Source: Luteipulveratus mongoliensis (GTDB taxonomy: Bacteria > Actinomycetota > Actinomycetes > Actinomycetales > Dermatophilaceae). From it: a stretch of DNA of 64,000 bases. The notes under the pieces are model-generated. The model ran no database searches, was not told where the DNA came from, and was given only the letters and a program-made list of their open reading frames with translations. Shown here in pieces: positions 16,329-24,133 of the stretch (its first letter is position 1; the number at the start of each line of letters is the position of its first letter). Where the stretch lies: NCBI RefSeq assembly GCF_001190945.1, contig NZ_CP011112.1, forward strand, positions 1,302,001 through 1,366,000, given 5' to 3'. The translations under genes were made by a program, and so were the position numbers.

Positions 16329-16797
16329 CCCGGTCATTGCCATCGCGCCGTTCCTGCTCGCCCTCGGTGCCTGGCTGCTCATCAGGTTCGGCTGGCGGGT
16401 GACTCGGCTCACGATCGGGCTGATCCGGCGGGCCAGGTGGCGCTCGGTGCAGGCGGTCGTGACCGACGTGTCTCTGCGTGAGGGCCGCGACGCGTCAAGC
16501 CGGGGTGATGGCGTTGTCAGGCCCGCAGCGTGGGCGACACCTGATGCGTGGTTCGTGACGTACAGCTACGACATCGGTGGCGAGCCGTATACCGGGCGAG
16601 CGCGTTGGCACACGTTGCCGCCGCCCGCGGACGGGATCACACTCACGGTGCACGTAGACCCCGAGCGCCCGGGTCATTCGGAGTTCCTCGACTTCTCCCA
16701 CCCGGCGTGGACGCTGGTGGGCTACGTCGTGGCCGCGGCCATCGGAGCACTGCTGGTCGGCCGGTCGGTACTGGCGTTCACGCACATCGGGGACTGA
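16321..16797 (+). CDS. DUF3592 domain membrane protein
   Basis: 158 residues with one N-terminal helix (about 5-22) and one C-terminal helix (about 130-150). Between them is a DUF3592-like extracytoplasmic beta domain: VTDVSLREGRD, WFVTYSYDIGGEPYTGRARWHTLPPPADGITLTVHVDPERP. Family function is unknown. ATG 16321 overlaps the upstream gene, indicating coupled translation. Confidence 0.75.
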   Translation: MGDPVIAIAPFLLALGAWLLIRFGWRVTRLTIGLIRRARWRSVQAVVTDVSLREGRDASSRGDGVVRPAAWATPDAWFVTYSYDIGGEPYTGRARWHTLPPPADGITLTVHVDPERPGHSEFLDFSHPAWTLVGYVVAAAIGALLVGRSVLAFTHIGD

Positions 16798-16805
16798 GTC
16801 CCGGC

Positions 16806-16845
16806 GTCATGCAGCACGCGGGCTATGGCGCCGGTTCTGCATGAC
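16806..16845. repeat. Hairpin family C copy 1 (probable terminator)
   Basis: GTCATGCAG at 16806-16814 pairs with CTGCATGAC at 16837-16845, with a weaker interior. The right arm GTTCTGCATGAC is the same as in the hairpin at 63857-63896. It sits between the convergent DUF3592 and TetR genes. Confidence 0.6.
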
Positions 16846-16859
16846 CGAAGCGACCGCGG

Positions 16860-17558
16860 CTAGGCCTTCTTCTGGAGGTGCTGGTCGATGCCGTCGAGGA
16901 TCCGTTCGAGCCCGAAGGTGCGCCGATCGGCTGAGACCGCCCGGCCCTTGAGGATGTGATCCAGGGCGGGGTAGTCAGCGCCCGCGCGGGACATCACGTC
17001 GGCCAGCACCGGGTCGGCCCGCAGCTCAGGAGTCCACGGCTGCGACCCGGCGGTGCTCGGCGCATGTGAGTTGTGCAGGTGAGCACTGAGCAGGGCGACT
17101 GCGTCGACGGCCTCAGCACGCGTCAGCGCCGTGCCGGTGAAGATCGAGAGCCCGGCGACGGACCAGCCGACCTCGTTCGGCCCGACCGCGCGCTCGCCGA
17201 CCGTCACGACAGGTACCCACGGGTGACGGTCCCACGTCTCCCACATCAGCGTGGCCCAGCGGCGCGCCTGCGCACGCCAACCGCCTTTGACCCCAGTCAG
17301 ATCCGGCGGTTCGTCGATGGCGAGCTCGATCATCACTGCAAGCAGCTCGGACTTGCTCTTGACGTAGCGGTAGAGCGACATCTTGGTGTAGCCGAGTCGC
17401 GCCGCGACCTGCTCCATCGAGACCGCGTCGACTCCATCCGCGTCGGCGATAGCGACCGCGGCTGCGGCGATGTCGGACACCTCAAAGGCTGCCTTCGGCC
17501 CGCGCTTCGCCGGTGTGCGAAGTCCCCAGAGCAGCTCGAGTGTGGTGTCGGAATCCAT
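16860..17558 (-). CDS. TetR family transcriptional regulator (TetR_C type)
   Basis: 232 residues from ATG 17558, supported by GAGGAAG 6 nt upstream. HTH at about 30-70 (DIAAAAVAIADADGVDAVSMEQVAARLGYTKMSLYRYVKSKSELLAVM), then a ligand domain with the W-rich GGWRAQARRWATLMWETWDRHPWV pattern of the TetR_C_1 group. Divergent from the two DHFR-fold reductase genes; the palindrome at 17583-17613 overlaps their promoter, so it most likely represses them and itself. Confidence 0.92.
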   Translation of the reverse strand: MDSDTTLELLWGLRTPAKRGPKAAFEVSDIAAAAVAIADADGVDAVSMEQVAARLGYTKMSLYRYVKSKSELLAVMIELAIDEPPDLTGVKGGWRAQARRWATLMWETWDRHPWVPVVTVGERAVGPNEVGWSVAGLSIFTGTALTRAEAVDAVALLSAHLHNSHAPSTAGSQPWTPELRADPVLADVMSRAGADYPALDHILKGRAVSADRRTFGLERILDGIDQHLQKKA

Positions 17559-17571
17559 GTGCAACTTCCTC

Positions 17572-17613
17572 TTGGCAATTATGTGTCCTCTGGATACTGT
17601 ATCCCACAGACAC
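17572..17613 (+). promoter_or_regulatory. Promoter with overlapping TetR operator
   Basis: On the plus strand TTGGCA (17572-17577) and TACTGT (17595-17600) are 17 nt apart, a good -35/-10 pair for the reductase genes. The -10 lies inside the palindrome GGATAC-T-GTATCC (17592-17604), which is extended by symmetric GTGTC (17583-17587) and GACAC (17609-17613) centred on the same base. A bound TetR dimer would block RNA polymerase. Confidence 0.65.
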
Positions 17614-17643
17614 GGTTCACCGACCACCACGAGGGGTAGCAAA

Positions 17644-18189
17644 ATGGGCACCATCGCAGTTCACGAGTTCATCGCTCTCGATGGAGTGTTCCAGGACCCG
17701 ACCTGGACCTTCGAGTACGGCTTCGACCCCAAGATGGGCGAGACGCTCGGCGCCATCATGGGCGATGCGAAGGCACTCCTGCTGGGGCGCAAGACGTTCG
17801 AGATGTTCGCGCCAGCCTGGCGGGACCGTACGGCCGAGGACGACCCGGGCGCACCGTTCTTCAACGAGAGCACGAAGTACGTCGTCGGCTCCCAGGAGCC
17901 GAGCGAGGAGTGGGGTCCGTCGGAGCGACTCGGCGCGTACGACCCGGACGCGATCCGCAAGCTCAAGGACGAGACCGACGGCACGCTCTACATCAGCGGC
18001 AGCGGGCAGCTCGTCCGTGGGCTGCTCAAGGAGGGCCTCGTCGATGAGCTGCACCTCTTCGTCTACCCGATCGCTCTCGGCGAGGGCGACCGCCTCTTCG
18101 GCGACGGCGTGGATGCGACCAAGCTGAAGCTGAACGGCCAAGACACCTACGAGAACGGCGTGGTCCACCTCAACTACGGGCCGGCCTGA
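17644..18189 (+). CDS. Dihydrofolate reductase family (RibD_C-like) protein
   Basis: 181 residues from ATG 17644 with GAGGGG upstream. RibD_C/DHFR-fold wording: HEFIALDGVFQDP, ALLLGRKTFEMFAPAW, TKYVVGSQEP, DGTLYISGSGQLVRGLLKEGLVDELHLFVYPIALGEGDRLF. Such proteins are NADPH-dependent reductases of unknown substrate, not the folate enzyme. Likely under the divergent TetR; followed 30 nt later by a paralogue. Confidence 0.85.
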   Translation: MGTIAVHEFIALDGVFQDPTWTFEYGFDPKMGETLGAIMGDAKALLLGRKTFEMFAPAWRDRTAEDDPGAPFFNESTKYVVGSQEPSEEWGPSERLGAYDPDAIRKLKDETDGTLYISGSGQLVRGLLKEGLVDELHLFVYPIALGEGDRLFGDGVDATKLKLNGQDTYENGVVHLNYGPA

Positions 18190-18219
18190 CCGGCGTACGA
18201 ATCAGAGCGGAGCAGAGCA

Positions 18220-18777
18220 ATGGGCAGAATCGTTTCCAACTTCTTCATCTCGCTCGACGGCGTCGTCGAGTCCCCTGAGAACTGGCACTTCCCGTACTTC
18301 GACGACGCGATGGGTGAGGTCGTCTCCAGCGGTATGGGAGGGTCCAAGGGCCTGCTCATGGGCCGCCGGTTGTACGGCGAGTGGTCGCAGTACTGGCCGA
18401 CGTTCACCGACGACCCGGACCTGGCGACCTACTTCAACGACATCCCCAAGTACGTCGTGTCCCATCGCGACGGCGACGCGGACTGGAACAACACGACCGT
18501 GCTCACCGGTGCGGACGATGAGGCGGTTGCGGCGAAGGTCCGTGAGGTCAAAGACCAGGTGGACGGCGACCTGATGATGTCGGGCTCGGCCACGACGGTC
18601 CGCTGGCTGCTCGCCAACGACCTGCTCGATGAGCTGCGGCTGCTGATGCACCCGATCGCGGTCGGTCAGGGTCAGCGGCTGTTCGAGGAGACGCCGACCC
18701 ACAAGCTGGAGCTCGTCGACAGCAGCGCGCTGCCGAGCGGCGTCCTCAACCTCACCTACAAACCGGCCACCACCTGA
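18220..18777 (+). CDS. Dihydrofolate reductase family (RibD_C-like) protein, paralogue
   Basis: 185 residues with the same fold as the preceding gene: RIVSNFFISLDGVVESP, GLLMGRRLYGEWSQYW, KYVVSHRDGDADW, DLMMSGSATTVRWLLANDLLDELRLLMHPIAVGQGQRLFEE. It is diverged from its neighbour and the spacing is small, so they are probably co-transcribed and may use different substrates or form a heteromer. The gene ends 3 nt before a perfect 29-bp hairpin (family A). Confidence 0.85.
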   Translation: MGRIVSNFFISLDGVVESPENWHFPYFDDAMGEVVSSGMGGSKGLLMGRRLYGEWSQYWPTFTDDPDLATYFNDIPKYVVSHRDGDADWNNTTVLTGADDEAVAAKVREVKDQVDGDLMMSGSATTVRWLLANDLLDELRLLMHPIAVGQGQRLFEETPTHKLELVDSSALPSGVLNLTYKPATT

Positions 18778-18780
18778 CTT

Positions 18781-18844
18781 GGCCGACAGTGCAAGCCGCG
18801 TCGCTACCCGGAGCTGGGTAGCGACGCGGCTTGCACTGTCGGCC
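18781..18844. repeat. Hairpin family A copy 1 (perfect 29-bp stem)
   Basis: GGCCGACAGTGCAAGCCGCG... (18781-18809) is exactly complementary to 18816-18844, with a 6-nt loop. Near-identical copies occur at 35088-35151 and 41237-41300. It lies between the reductase pair and lysS. Either a mobile MITE-like hairpin used as terminator or a dispersed regulatory RNA element. Confidence 0.85.
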
Positions 18845-18858
18845 CGGAAGGGCTGGGA

Positions 18859-18888
18859 TTCGGCGCCCGACGGCGTACGGCATAAACT
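18859..18888 (+). promoter_or_regulatory. Candidate lysS promoter
   Basis: TTCGGC (18859-18864) and TAAACT (18883-18888) with an 18-nt spacer, the only A/T-rich hexamer between the family A hairpin and lysS. Placement relative to the ATG at 18927 leaves about 32 nt of leader with GAAGGA. Confidence 0.35.
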
Positions 18889-18926
18889 TCACCGTCGTGG
18901 CTGAGGTGCAGAAGGACGAGACGACG

Positions 18927-20744
18927 ATGCCGGACCGAGCGAGCCTGCGAGCTCGGCCGGAGGAGGAGCCTCGTCGGGACAGCGCAGGAGACGACTGGGT
19001 TTCCCGACTTGCCGACGAGGCCATCGCCGAGGCGGAGAAGCGCGGGACCAAGGTCGTCTGCGCCTCGGGCATCAGCCCGTCCGGCCCCGTTCACCTCGGC
19101 AATCTGCGCGAGGTGATGATGCCGCACCTGGTCGCGGATGAGGTCCGTCGCCGCGGCATCGAGGTCGAGCACATCATCAGCTGGGACGACTTCGACCGCT
19201 TCCGCAAGGTGCCCAACGTGCCCGGGGTCGACGAGTCGTACGCCGAGCACATCGGCAAGCCGCTGACGGCCGTCCCCCCACCCCAGGGCTCGTCGTACGA
19301 CTCCTGGGCCGCCCACTTCCGCGCGCAGTGTGAAGACGGCCTCAAGCAGCTCGGCATCGTCTACCGCGGTATCAGCCAGACCGAGCAGTACACCTCGGGC
19401 GCGTACGTCGAGCAGGTGCTGTTCGCGATGTCGCACCGCACCCAGATCGACAAGGTCCTCGACCAGTACCGCACGCTGCCCAAGCAGACCGGCGCCCCGC
19501 AGAAGGGCGGCCAGAAGAAGCTCTCCGAGGACGAGGCTCTCGCCGCAGCCGAGGCCGCTGAGGGCTCGGGTGCCGCGGCCGAGGACGACGGCTCGAGTGG
19601 CGGCGGCTACTACCCCTACAAGCCGTACTGCTCGGTCTGCGGCACGGACCTCACCACCGTGACGTCGTACGACGACGCGTCCACCGAGCTGACCTACACC
19701 TGCCAGTGCGGCCACACCGAGACCGTGCTGCTGCGCGAGCACCGCAACGGCAAGCTCGTGTGGAAGGTCGACTGGCCGATGCGCTGGGCGTACGAGAAGG
19801 TCGTCTTCGAGCCGTCCGGCGTCGACCACCAGAGCCCGGGCTCGTCGTACGTCGTCGGCAAGGAGATCGCGCCGATCTTCGGCTGGGAGCGCCCGCTCGG
19901 CCCGATGTACGCCTTCGTCGGCATCCGCGGCATGGCCAAGATGTCGTCGTCCAAGGGTGGCGTGCCGACGGCGGTCGAGGCGCTGCAGTTCATGGAGCCG
20001 CCGCTGCTGCGCTGGCTCTACGCCCGCAAGCGCCCCAACCAGGCGTTCGACGTCGCGCTCGACGCCGAGATCCAGCGGATGTACGACGAGTGGGACAGCC
20101 TGGTCCGCAAGGTCACCTCGGGCGACGCTCAGGCCGGCGATATCGCGGCGTACACCCGTGCATCGTCCACTGCGGAGGGCGAGCTACCGCTGACGAAGCA
20201 CGTGCTGCCTTACCGCGCGATCGCGTCGGTCGTCGACATCACGACGGGTGATGAAGAGCAGACGCTGCGCATCCTGTCGGCGCTCGACCCGAGCGACCCC
20301 ATCGGTTCGCTGGACGAGCTGCAGCCGCGCCTCGGTTGCGCGACGCGTTGGGTGGAGCAGCAGGTCGCGCCCGAGGACCGTACGGTCGTGCGCGCCGAAT
20401 CCGACAGCGAGGCGCTTGGTGCGCTGACCGACGAGCAGCGCGAGAGCCTGCGAATCCTGTTGGACGGCAACGGATCTGACCTCGACCGCCTCGAGGACGA
20501 CTGGACGATCGACGGGCTCACCCACCACGTCTACGGCGTGCCCAAGGTGCAGTCGGGTGAGTCCGCCGACTTCAAGCCGGACCGCAAGGCCGAGCCCGAG
20601 AAGGCGGCCGCGCTGGGCGCAGCGCAGCGTGAGTTCTTCAAGCTGCTCTACAACCTGCTGATCGGCAAGGACACCGGCCCCCGCCTGCCCACCCTGCTCC
20701 TCGCCGTCGGCCCCGAGCGCATCCGTGGTCTCTTGACCCCATAG
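18927..20744 (+). CDS. lysS: Lysyl-tRNA synthetase, class I
   Basis: 605 residues from ATG 18927 (GAAGGA at 18911-18916); GTG 18897 would add 10 residues but has no ribosome site. It charges tRNA-Lys with lysine. Class I Rossmann signature: SGISPSGPVHLGN with H56 (HIGH motif) and AKMSSSKG at about 337-343 (KMSKS). A Cys cluster YCSVCGTD...CQCGH (about 232-262) resembles a zinc knuckle, and a helical anticodon-binding region forms the C-terminus. Most bacteria use the unrelated class II enzyme; the class I form occurs in archaea and scattered bacteria, including actinobacteria. An acidic Ala/Glu/Gly linker lies at about 195-225. Confidence 0.93.
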   Translation: MPDRASLRARPEEEPRRDSAGDDWVSRLADEAIAEAEKRGTKVVCASGISPSGPVHLGNLREVMMPHLVADEVRRRGIEVEHIISWDDFDRFRKVPNVPGVDESYAEHIGKPLTAVPPPQGSSYDSWAAHFRAQCEDGLKQLGIVYRGISQTEQYTSGAYVEQVLFAMSHRTQIDKVLDQYRTLPKQTGAPQKGGQKKLSEDEALAAAEAAEGSGAAAEDDGSSGGGYYPYKPYCSVCGTDLTTVTSYDDASTELTYTCQCGHTETVLLREHRNGKLVWKVDWPMRWAYEKVVFEPSGVDHQSPGSSYVVGKEIAPIFGWERPLGPMYAFVGIRGMAKMSSSKGGVPTAVEALQFMEPPLLRWLYARKRPNQAFDVALDAEIQRMYDEWDSLVRKVTSGDAQAGDIAAYTRASSTAEGELPLTKHVLPYRAIASVVDITTGDEEQTLRILSALDPSDPIGSLDELQPRLGCATRWVEQQVAPEDRTVVRAESDSEALGALTDEQRESLRILLDGNGSDLDRLEDDWTIDGLTHHVYGVPKVQSGESADFKPDRKAEPEKAAALGAAQREFFKLLYNLLIGKDTGPRLPTLLLAVGPERIRGLLTP

Positions 20745-20773
20745 CTGTTTTTCGGTGTCAACGTCCGGCAGGG

Positions 20774-21205
20774 TCAGTGCAGTGGGTTGCGCGTCCGTAG
20801 CTGCGGGAAGGCACTGAAGTCGCGATCCGCGCTCCACAGCTCGGTCACACCGTGACCCAGGCAGATGGCGGCGATGCGGGCGTCGTGGATCTTGGGTCCG
20901 ACGACACCTGACCTGCTGAGCAGGGTGGCCAGGATGCGCCCGTGGTCGGCAGACTCCGACAGCATCGCCACGCCCGGAAATGCCATGAGGTCGTTGATGG
21001 ATTCGAGGGCCGCGTCGGGAGCGGACGGTGGGTCGTAGACGCGGGGATGTGTTGCTATGGCGAGAAACTCGTGAGCACATGGCCATGGCACCGCGATCGC
21101 CCGTGGGCCTTCGGCGAGCCCGGCCAGCGCGGTCATCGCGGCAACGTGGTGTGGACTGTCCTCGCGGTGGGCGTACACGAGGACGTTGGTGTCGACGGCG
21201 ATCAT
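20774..21205 (-). CDS. vapC: PIN-domain toxin of a VapBC pair
   Basis: 143 residues with PIN acidic motifs: MIAVDTNVLVYAHRED (D5), CAHEFLAIA (Glu), KIHDARIAAICLGHG (Asp) and LWSADRDFSAF (Asp). Expected to be a Mg-dependent RNase inhibited by the antitoxin encoded 4 nt upstream on the same strand. The wording TALAGLAEGPRAIAVPWPCAHEFLAI fits the TA-system VapC group common in mycobacteria and relatives. Convergent with lysS. Confidence 0.9.
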   Translation of the reverse strand: MIAVDTNVLVYAHREDSPHHVAAMTALAGLAEGPRAIAVPWPCAHEFLAIATHPRVYDPPSAPDAALESINDLMAFPGVAMLSESADHGRILATLLSRSGVVGPKIHDARIAAICLGHGVTELWSADRDFSAFPQLRTRNPLH

Positions 21206-21209
21206 CGAG

Positions 21210-21446
21210 TCACTCAGGCAGGTCGTACGCCAAGGAGCTCACAGGGCGCCCGACCGCCTCAGCTCTCATCCCTCGCCCGCCTACGGTGCGGAAGCGAAAT
21301 GTGCGCTCCGCCGGATGCTCGTCTCTGCGTGCAACCTCGGCGCGCAGGCCGACGACGACCAGCTCGCGCAACGTCGTTCCCTGGGACAGAGCGATCCGCT
21401 TCGCCTCCGTGGCCAAGGCGTCAGGGATCTCGATGGTCGTCTTCAT
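21210..21446 (-). CDS. vapB: Antitoxin of VapBC pair (ribbon-helix-helix)
   Basis: 78 residues beginning MKTTIEIPDALATEAKRIAL, the ribbon-helix-helix DNA-binding domain of VapB-type antitoxins, with a C-terminal tail (FRFRTVGGRGMRAEAVGRP) that would occupy the toxin groove. It precedes vapC by 4 nt. The start codon overlaps the palindrome at 21445-21460, so it is probably leaderless and autorepressed. Confidence 0.88.
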   Translation of the reverse strand: MKTTIEIPDALATEAKRIALSQGTTLRELVVVGLRAEVARRDEHPAERTFRFRTVGGRGMRAEAVGRPVSSLAYDLPE

Positions 21447-21460
21447 ACGGATAACCGTAT
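21445..21460 (-). promoter_or_regulatory. VapBC operator overlapping leaderless promoter
   Basis: Palindrome ATACGG-ATAA-CCGTAT. Read on the coding (minus) strand, TACGGT (-10) is followed by 7 nt and then the ATG, so transcription should start at or next to the start codon while the repressor site covers both. Confidence 0.6.
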
Positions 21461-21511
21461 CAAGTGACCCGTACTCCCGTACTGGGTGGAATCATGCCAG
21501 CAGTGAGCGGA

Positions 21512-22297
21512 TCAGGCGGGGGTGAACTCCTCGAGCGCGCGCCAGCTGCTGGGGGAGAGGCCCGCCATCTCGCGCCACTCGCGGGCGAGGTGCGCCTGGT
21601 CGGCGTACCCGCACCGCGCGGCCACATCGGCGAGACGACCGCCCTCGCGGACCTGGCTGATCGAGCGCCCGAACCGGAACAGCCGTGTTGCCGTCTTCGG
21701 GCCGACGCCCATCTCCTGGGTGAACTGGCCGCTCAGGTGCCGGACCGACCACCCGGACTCCCGTGCAAGATCGGCGACCGTCGCCGCTCCCTGCGTGGCC
21801 TCCAGTCGGCGCCACACCTGAGCGGCGAGGCCGTCGTCCGGGCGGTCGGGGAGTCGGGCCAGCAGGGCGTCGCCGAGGATGTCGAGGCACGACCATCCGG
21901 GCGCGGAGCGGAGTCGGTCCTCGAGGGCAGCGGCTTCGGGGCCGATGACGTCCGACAGGTGCACGGCGCCGTCGACCAGCTCCGCGGCAGGCATCGCGAA
22001 CAGATCGCGGAGTCCGAGCGGCGTGAGATAGAGCATGATGCCGTGCTGCGAACCGTCGTGGTGGATCCGTGCGGGGATCGTGGACAGCCCGGAGAAGACG
22101 GACGAAAAGCGTTGCTGTCGTTGCAAACCCTGGCCGCTGAGGACGATGCCGTCACTCAGGTCGAACACACAGGTCAGGCTCGCGGACGGCAGGCCGATGT
22201 GGGTGCCCGGACGGAAGCCGTCCATGCGATAGCCCGAGATGCGTTGGACGTACGGCCGCAGCACAACAGGCAGAGGATGTTCGACGTAGTCCTCCAC
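21512..22297 (-). CDS. AraC family transcriptional regulator
   Basis: 261 residues from GTG 22297, 16 nt after the stop of the VOC gene on the same strand. N-terminal DUF6597-like ligand domain (HPLPVVLRPYVQRISGYRMDGFRPGTHIGLPS) and a C-terminal double HTH (about 165-255: TVADLARESGWSVRHLSGQFTQEMGVGPKTATRLFRFGRSI ... ADVAARCGYADQAHLAREWREMAGLSPSSW). A VOC-AraC pair like this is common in actinobacteria; the regulator probably controls the pair. Confidence 0.9.
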   Translation of the reverse strand: MEDYVEHPLPVVLRPYVQRISGYRMDGFRPGTHIGLPSASLTCVFDLSDGIVLSGQGLQRQQRFSSVFSGLSTIPARIHHDGSQHGIMLYLTPLGLRDLFAMPAAELVDGAVHLSDVIGPEAAALEDRLRSAPGWSCLDILGDALLARLPDRPDDGLAAQVWRRLEATQGAATVADLARESGWSVRHLSGQFTQEMGVGPKTATRLFRFGRSISQVREGGRLADVAARCGYADQAHLAREWREMAGLSPSSWRALEEFTPA

Positions 22298-22313
22298 GCC
22301 CCCACGGTACGAC

Positions 22314-22709
22314 TCAGCCGGCGTAGGTGCCGAAGCTCCAGCGGTTGCCCTCCGTGTCCTTGATGCTGAACCCGCGCGAGCCGTAGTCGGAGTCCGCCAG
22401 GTCGCGGACGACCTGGGCGCCGAGTTCCCGCGCTCGCTGCCACACCGCATCCGGATCCGCGGTGACGACATAGATCTGCCCGGACCCGGGCGTCGTGTCG
22501 AAGTCGGACCCGGTCTCGGTGCCGCGAGTGCTCACCATGACCCGACCGCCCTCCGGCCAGAGCATCTCGCTGTGGTGCACGGCCGTGCCGTCGTCGCCCT
22601 GCACGAGGGTGCCGTCCTCGAAGCCCAGCGCCTTGAGCCACGCCCGCGCAGCGATCGCGTCGTCATAGCTCAGTCCGGGCCAGATGTTGCTGTCCTTGCG
22701 CTCTGTCAT
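22314..22709 (-). CDS. VOC family protein (glyoxalase/PhnB-like)
   Basis: 131 residues from ATG 22709 with GGAGGAG about 10 nt upstream. Vicinal-oxygen-chelate fold: IWPGLSYDDAIAARAWLKALGFEDGTLVQ, HSEMLWPEGGRVMVST, GSGQIYVVTADPDAVWQRARELGAQVVRDLADSDYGSRGFSIKDTEGNRWSFGTY. The DSDYGSRGFSIKDTEGN segment is characteristic of PhnB/glyoxalase-like proteins. Substrate unknown. First gene of a two-gene unit with the AraC regulator. Confidence 0.88.
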   Translation of the reverse strand: MTERKDSNIWPGLSYDDAIAARAWLKALGFEDGTLVQGDDGTAVHHSEMLWPEGGRVMVSTRGTETGSDFDTTPGSGQIYVVTADPDAVWQRARELGAQVVRDLADSDYGSRGFSIKDTEGNRWSFGTYAG

Positions 22710-22838
22710 GAGCACCACACTCCTCCGCCCAGCCGGCGCGGGCTTGAACGAATCGGCACCACTGGTGTCGGAGTGTCCCGATGGGCGGAACCTGACCGGA
22801 ACTTTGCCGTCGCGACCTTGTGCCCGTCGCCGTGAGGT

Positions 22839-22873
22839 GTGCACCATGGCGAGGCCAACCCCTCATGGTGCAC
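22839..22873. promoter_or_regulatory. Inverted repeat upstream of DUF4185 cluster
   Basis: GTGCACCATG (22839-22848) and its exact complement CATGGTGCAC (22864-22873), 15 nt apart, 36 nt before the start of the first DUF4185 gene. Could be an operator or an RNA hairpin in the leader; no open frame across it looks coding. Confidence 0.45.
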
Positions 22874-22878
22874 GACTA

Positions 22879-22902
22879 CGAGAAATCGAATCCTTCAAGG
22901 AG
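22879..22902 (+). promoter_or_regulatory. Leader motif and ribosome site of DUF4185 gene 1
   Basis: CGAGAAATCGAAT followed by TCCTTCAAGGAG. The 13-mer recurs exactly before the second DUF4185 gene at 24134-24146, again just before the ribosome site. AAGGAG (22897-22902) lies 6 nt before the ATG. Confidence 0.55.
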
Positions 22903-22908
22903 TTTCGC

Positions 22909-24033
22909 ATGTCGGAGTCAAAGACCCTCCGAGAGTTGGGGCTCAGCAGCAGACGCACTGTCCTCAAGGGCGGGCTGGCCGCAGCTGCTGCCGTCGCGCT
23001 CCCCGCGGGCGTCGCACGAGCCAACCCCAGTCGTACGCCAGCCGCGCCTCTGCCGCTCGGACCGACGGCCACCCGCATCAAGAACCTCACCGGCCCGAAC
23101 GAGACCGGCCAGTGGGGTGCAGCCCTGACCGACCTCGGCATCCCCGCGCTCTGCCCGAACGGCACGATGCTGTTCGTCTGCGGCGACACGTTCGAGGGGC
23201 CGAACGTCGGCGACGGCCAGTGGACGGCGCCCGCGGGCCTGCGCTCGAGCAGCGCCGACCTGGGCAACCTGACGATCGATGGCGCGGTCGGTGGCGCGCA
23301 TGTGCAGTCGATGGTGCCCGAGCCGCACACTCCGGTCCCGCCGGACAAGGCGACGACCGCCATTCCCTCTGACGCCTTCACGGTCGGCGACACGATGTAC
23401 ATGCACCTCATGCGTGGCGTCATCTACGACACCCACCACACCGAGCTCTGGAGCTCGAAGGACAACGGTGACACGTGGACCCTCGCGTGCTCCTGGGACG
23501 ACCCGGGCCTGCATCGCGGCAACTTCCAGCAGAAGACGTACGCGATCGGGGACAACGGCACGGCGTACGTCTTCTCGGGACTCTTCAACCGCGGTCCCGT
23601 CAGCGAGCTGTTGCTGCACCGCGTTGCGCTCGACCGTCTCGGCGACCCGGCGGGCTACGAGCCGTGGGGCTGGGACGGGTCGAAGTGGGGCTGGGGCATT
23701 CCCCCGACGACGGTCGCCACGCCGCGCAAGTGGGGTGAGATCTGCTTCCGTGCGATGGGCGGCAAGTTCGCCTTCAGCTTCTTCGACGAGAGCGCTGCAC
23801 AGATCAAGCTGCAGGTCTTCCCGATCCCGGAGTCGGATCTGTTCACCACGCCGGAACAGGTGCTGATCCAGGGCAGCGACCACGACGCCGGCAACGATCT
23901 GCGCGCCCCCTACGGCGGCTGGATCGTGCCCGGGTCGACGTTCGACAACTTCCACGCGGTGATCAGCCAGTGGATCTATCCGACACCGGACTACCGGGTC
24001 ATCCACTACAAGTTCGACGGCATCGCCAGCTGA
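22909..24033 (+). CDS. Tat-secreted DUF4185 protein (first of tandem pair)
   Basis: 374 residues. Twin-arginine signal LSSRRTVLKGGLAAAAAVALPAGVARA (about 12-38), so it is exported folded. The mature part is beta-propeller-like with DUF4185 wording: ALCPNGTMLFVCGDTFEG, GLRSSS, EPHTPVP, FTVGDTMYMHLMRGVIYDTHHTELWSSKDNGDTWTLACSWD, WGEICFRAMGGKFAFSFFDES and GGWIVPGSTFDNFHAVISQW. DUF4185 proteins resemble glycosidase/sialidase-type propellers; no catalytic function is proven. Close paralogue of the next gene. Terminated by the hairpin at 24041-24086. Confidence 0.85.
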   Translation: MSESKTLRELGLSSRRTVLKGGLAAAAAVALPAGVARANPSRTPAAPLPLGPTATRIKNLTGPNETGQWGAALTDLGIPALCPNGTMLFVCGDTFEGPNVGDGQWTAPAGLRSSSADLGNLTIDGAVGGAHVQSMVPEPHTPVPPDKATTAIPSDAFTVGDTMYMHLMRGVIYDTHHTELWSSKDNGDTWTLACSWDDPGLHRGNFQQKTYAIGDNGTAYVFSGLFNRGPVSELLLHRVALDRLGDPAGYEPWGWDGSKWGWGIPPTTVATPRKWGEICFRAMGGKFAFSFFDESAAQIKLQVFPIPESDLFTTPEQVLIQGSDHDAGNDLRAPYGGWIVPGSTFDNFHAVISQWIYPTPDYRVIHYKFDGIAS

Positions 24034-24040
24034 ATGCAAC

Positions 24041-24086
24041 CGCCGAGGCGGCATACGACGTCCCAGACGGGTATGCCGCTTCGGCG
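24041..24086 (+). terminator. Hairpin terminator between DUF4185 genes
   Basis: 16-bp stem with one G-U wobble (CGCCGAGGCGGCATAC at 24041-24056, partner 24071-24086) and a 14-nt loop, 7 nt after the stop of the first DUF4185 gene. Confidence 0.75.
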
Positions 24087-24133
24087 CGTCCCTTGCGGGG
24101 GAGCGAGAGCTGCGCCGGGCGCTCACATGACCT

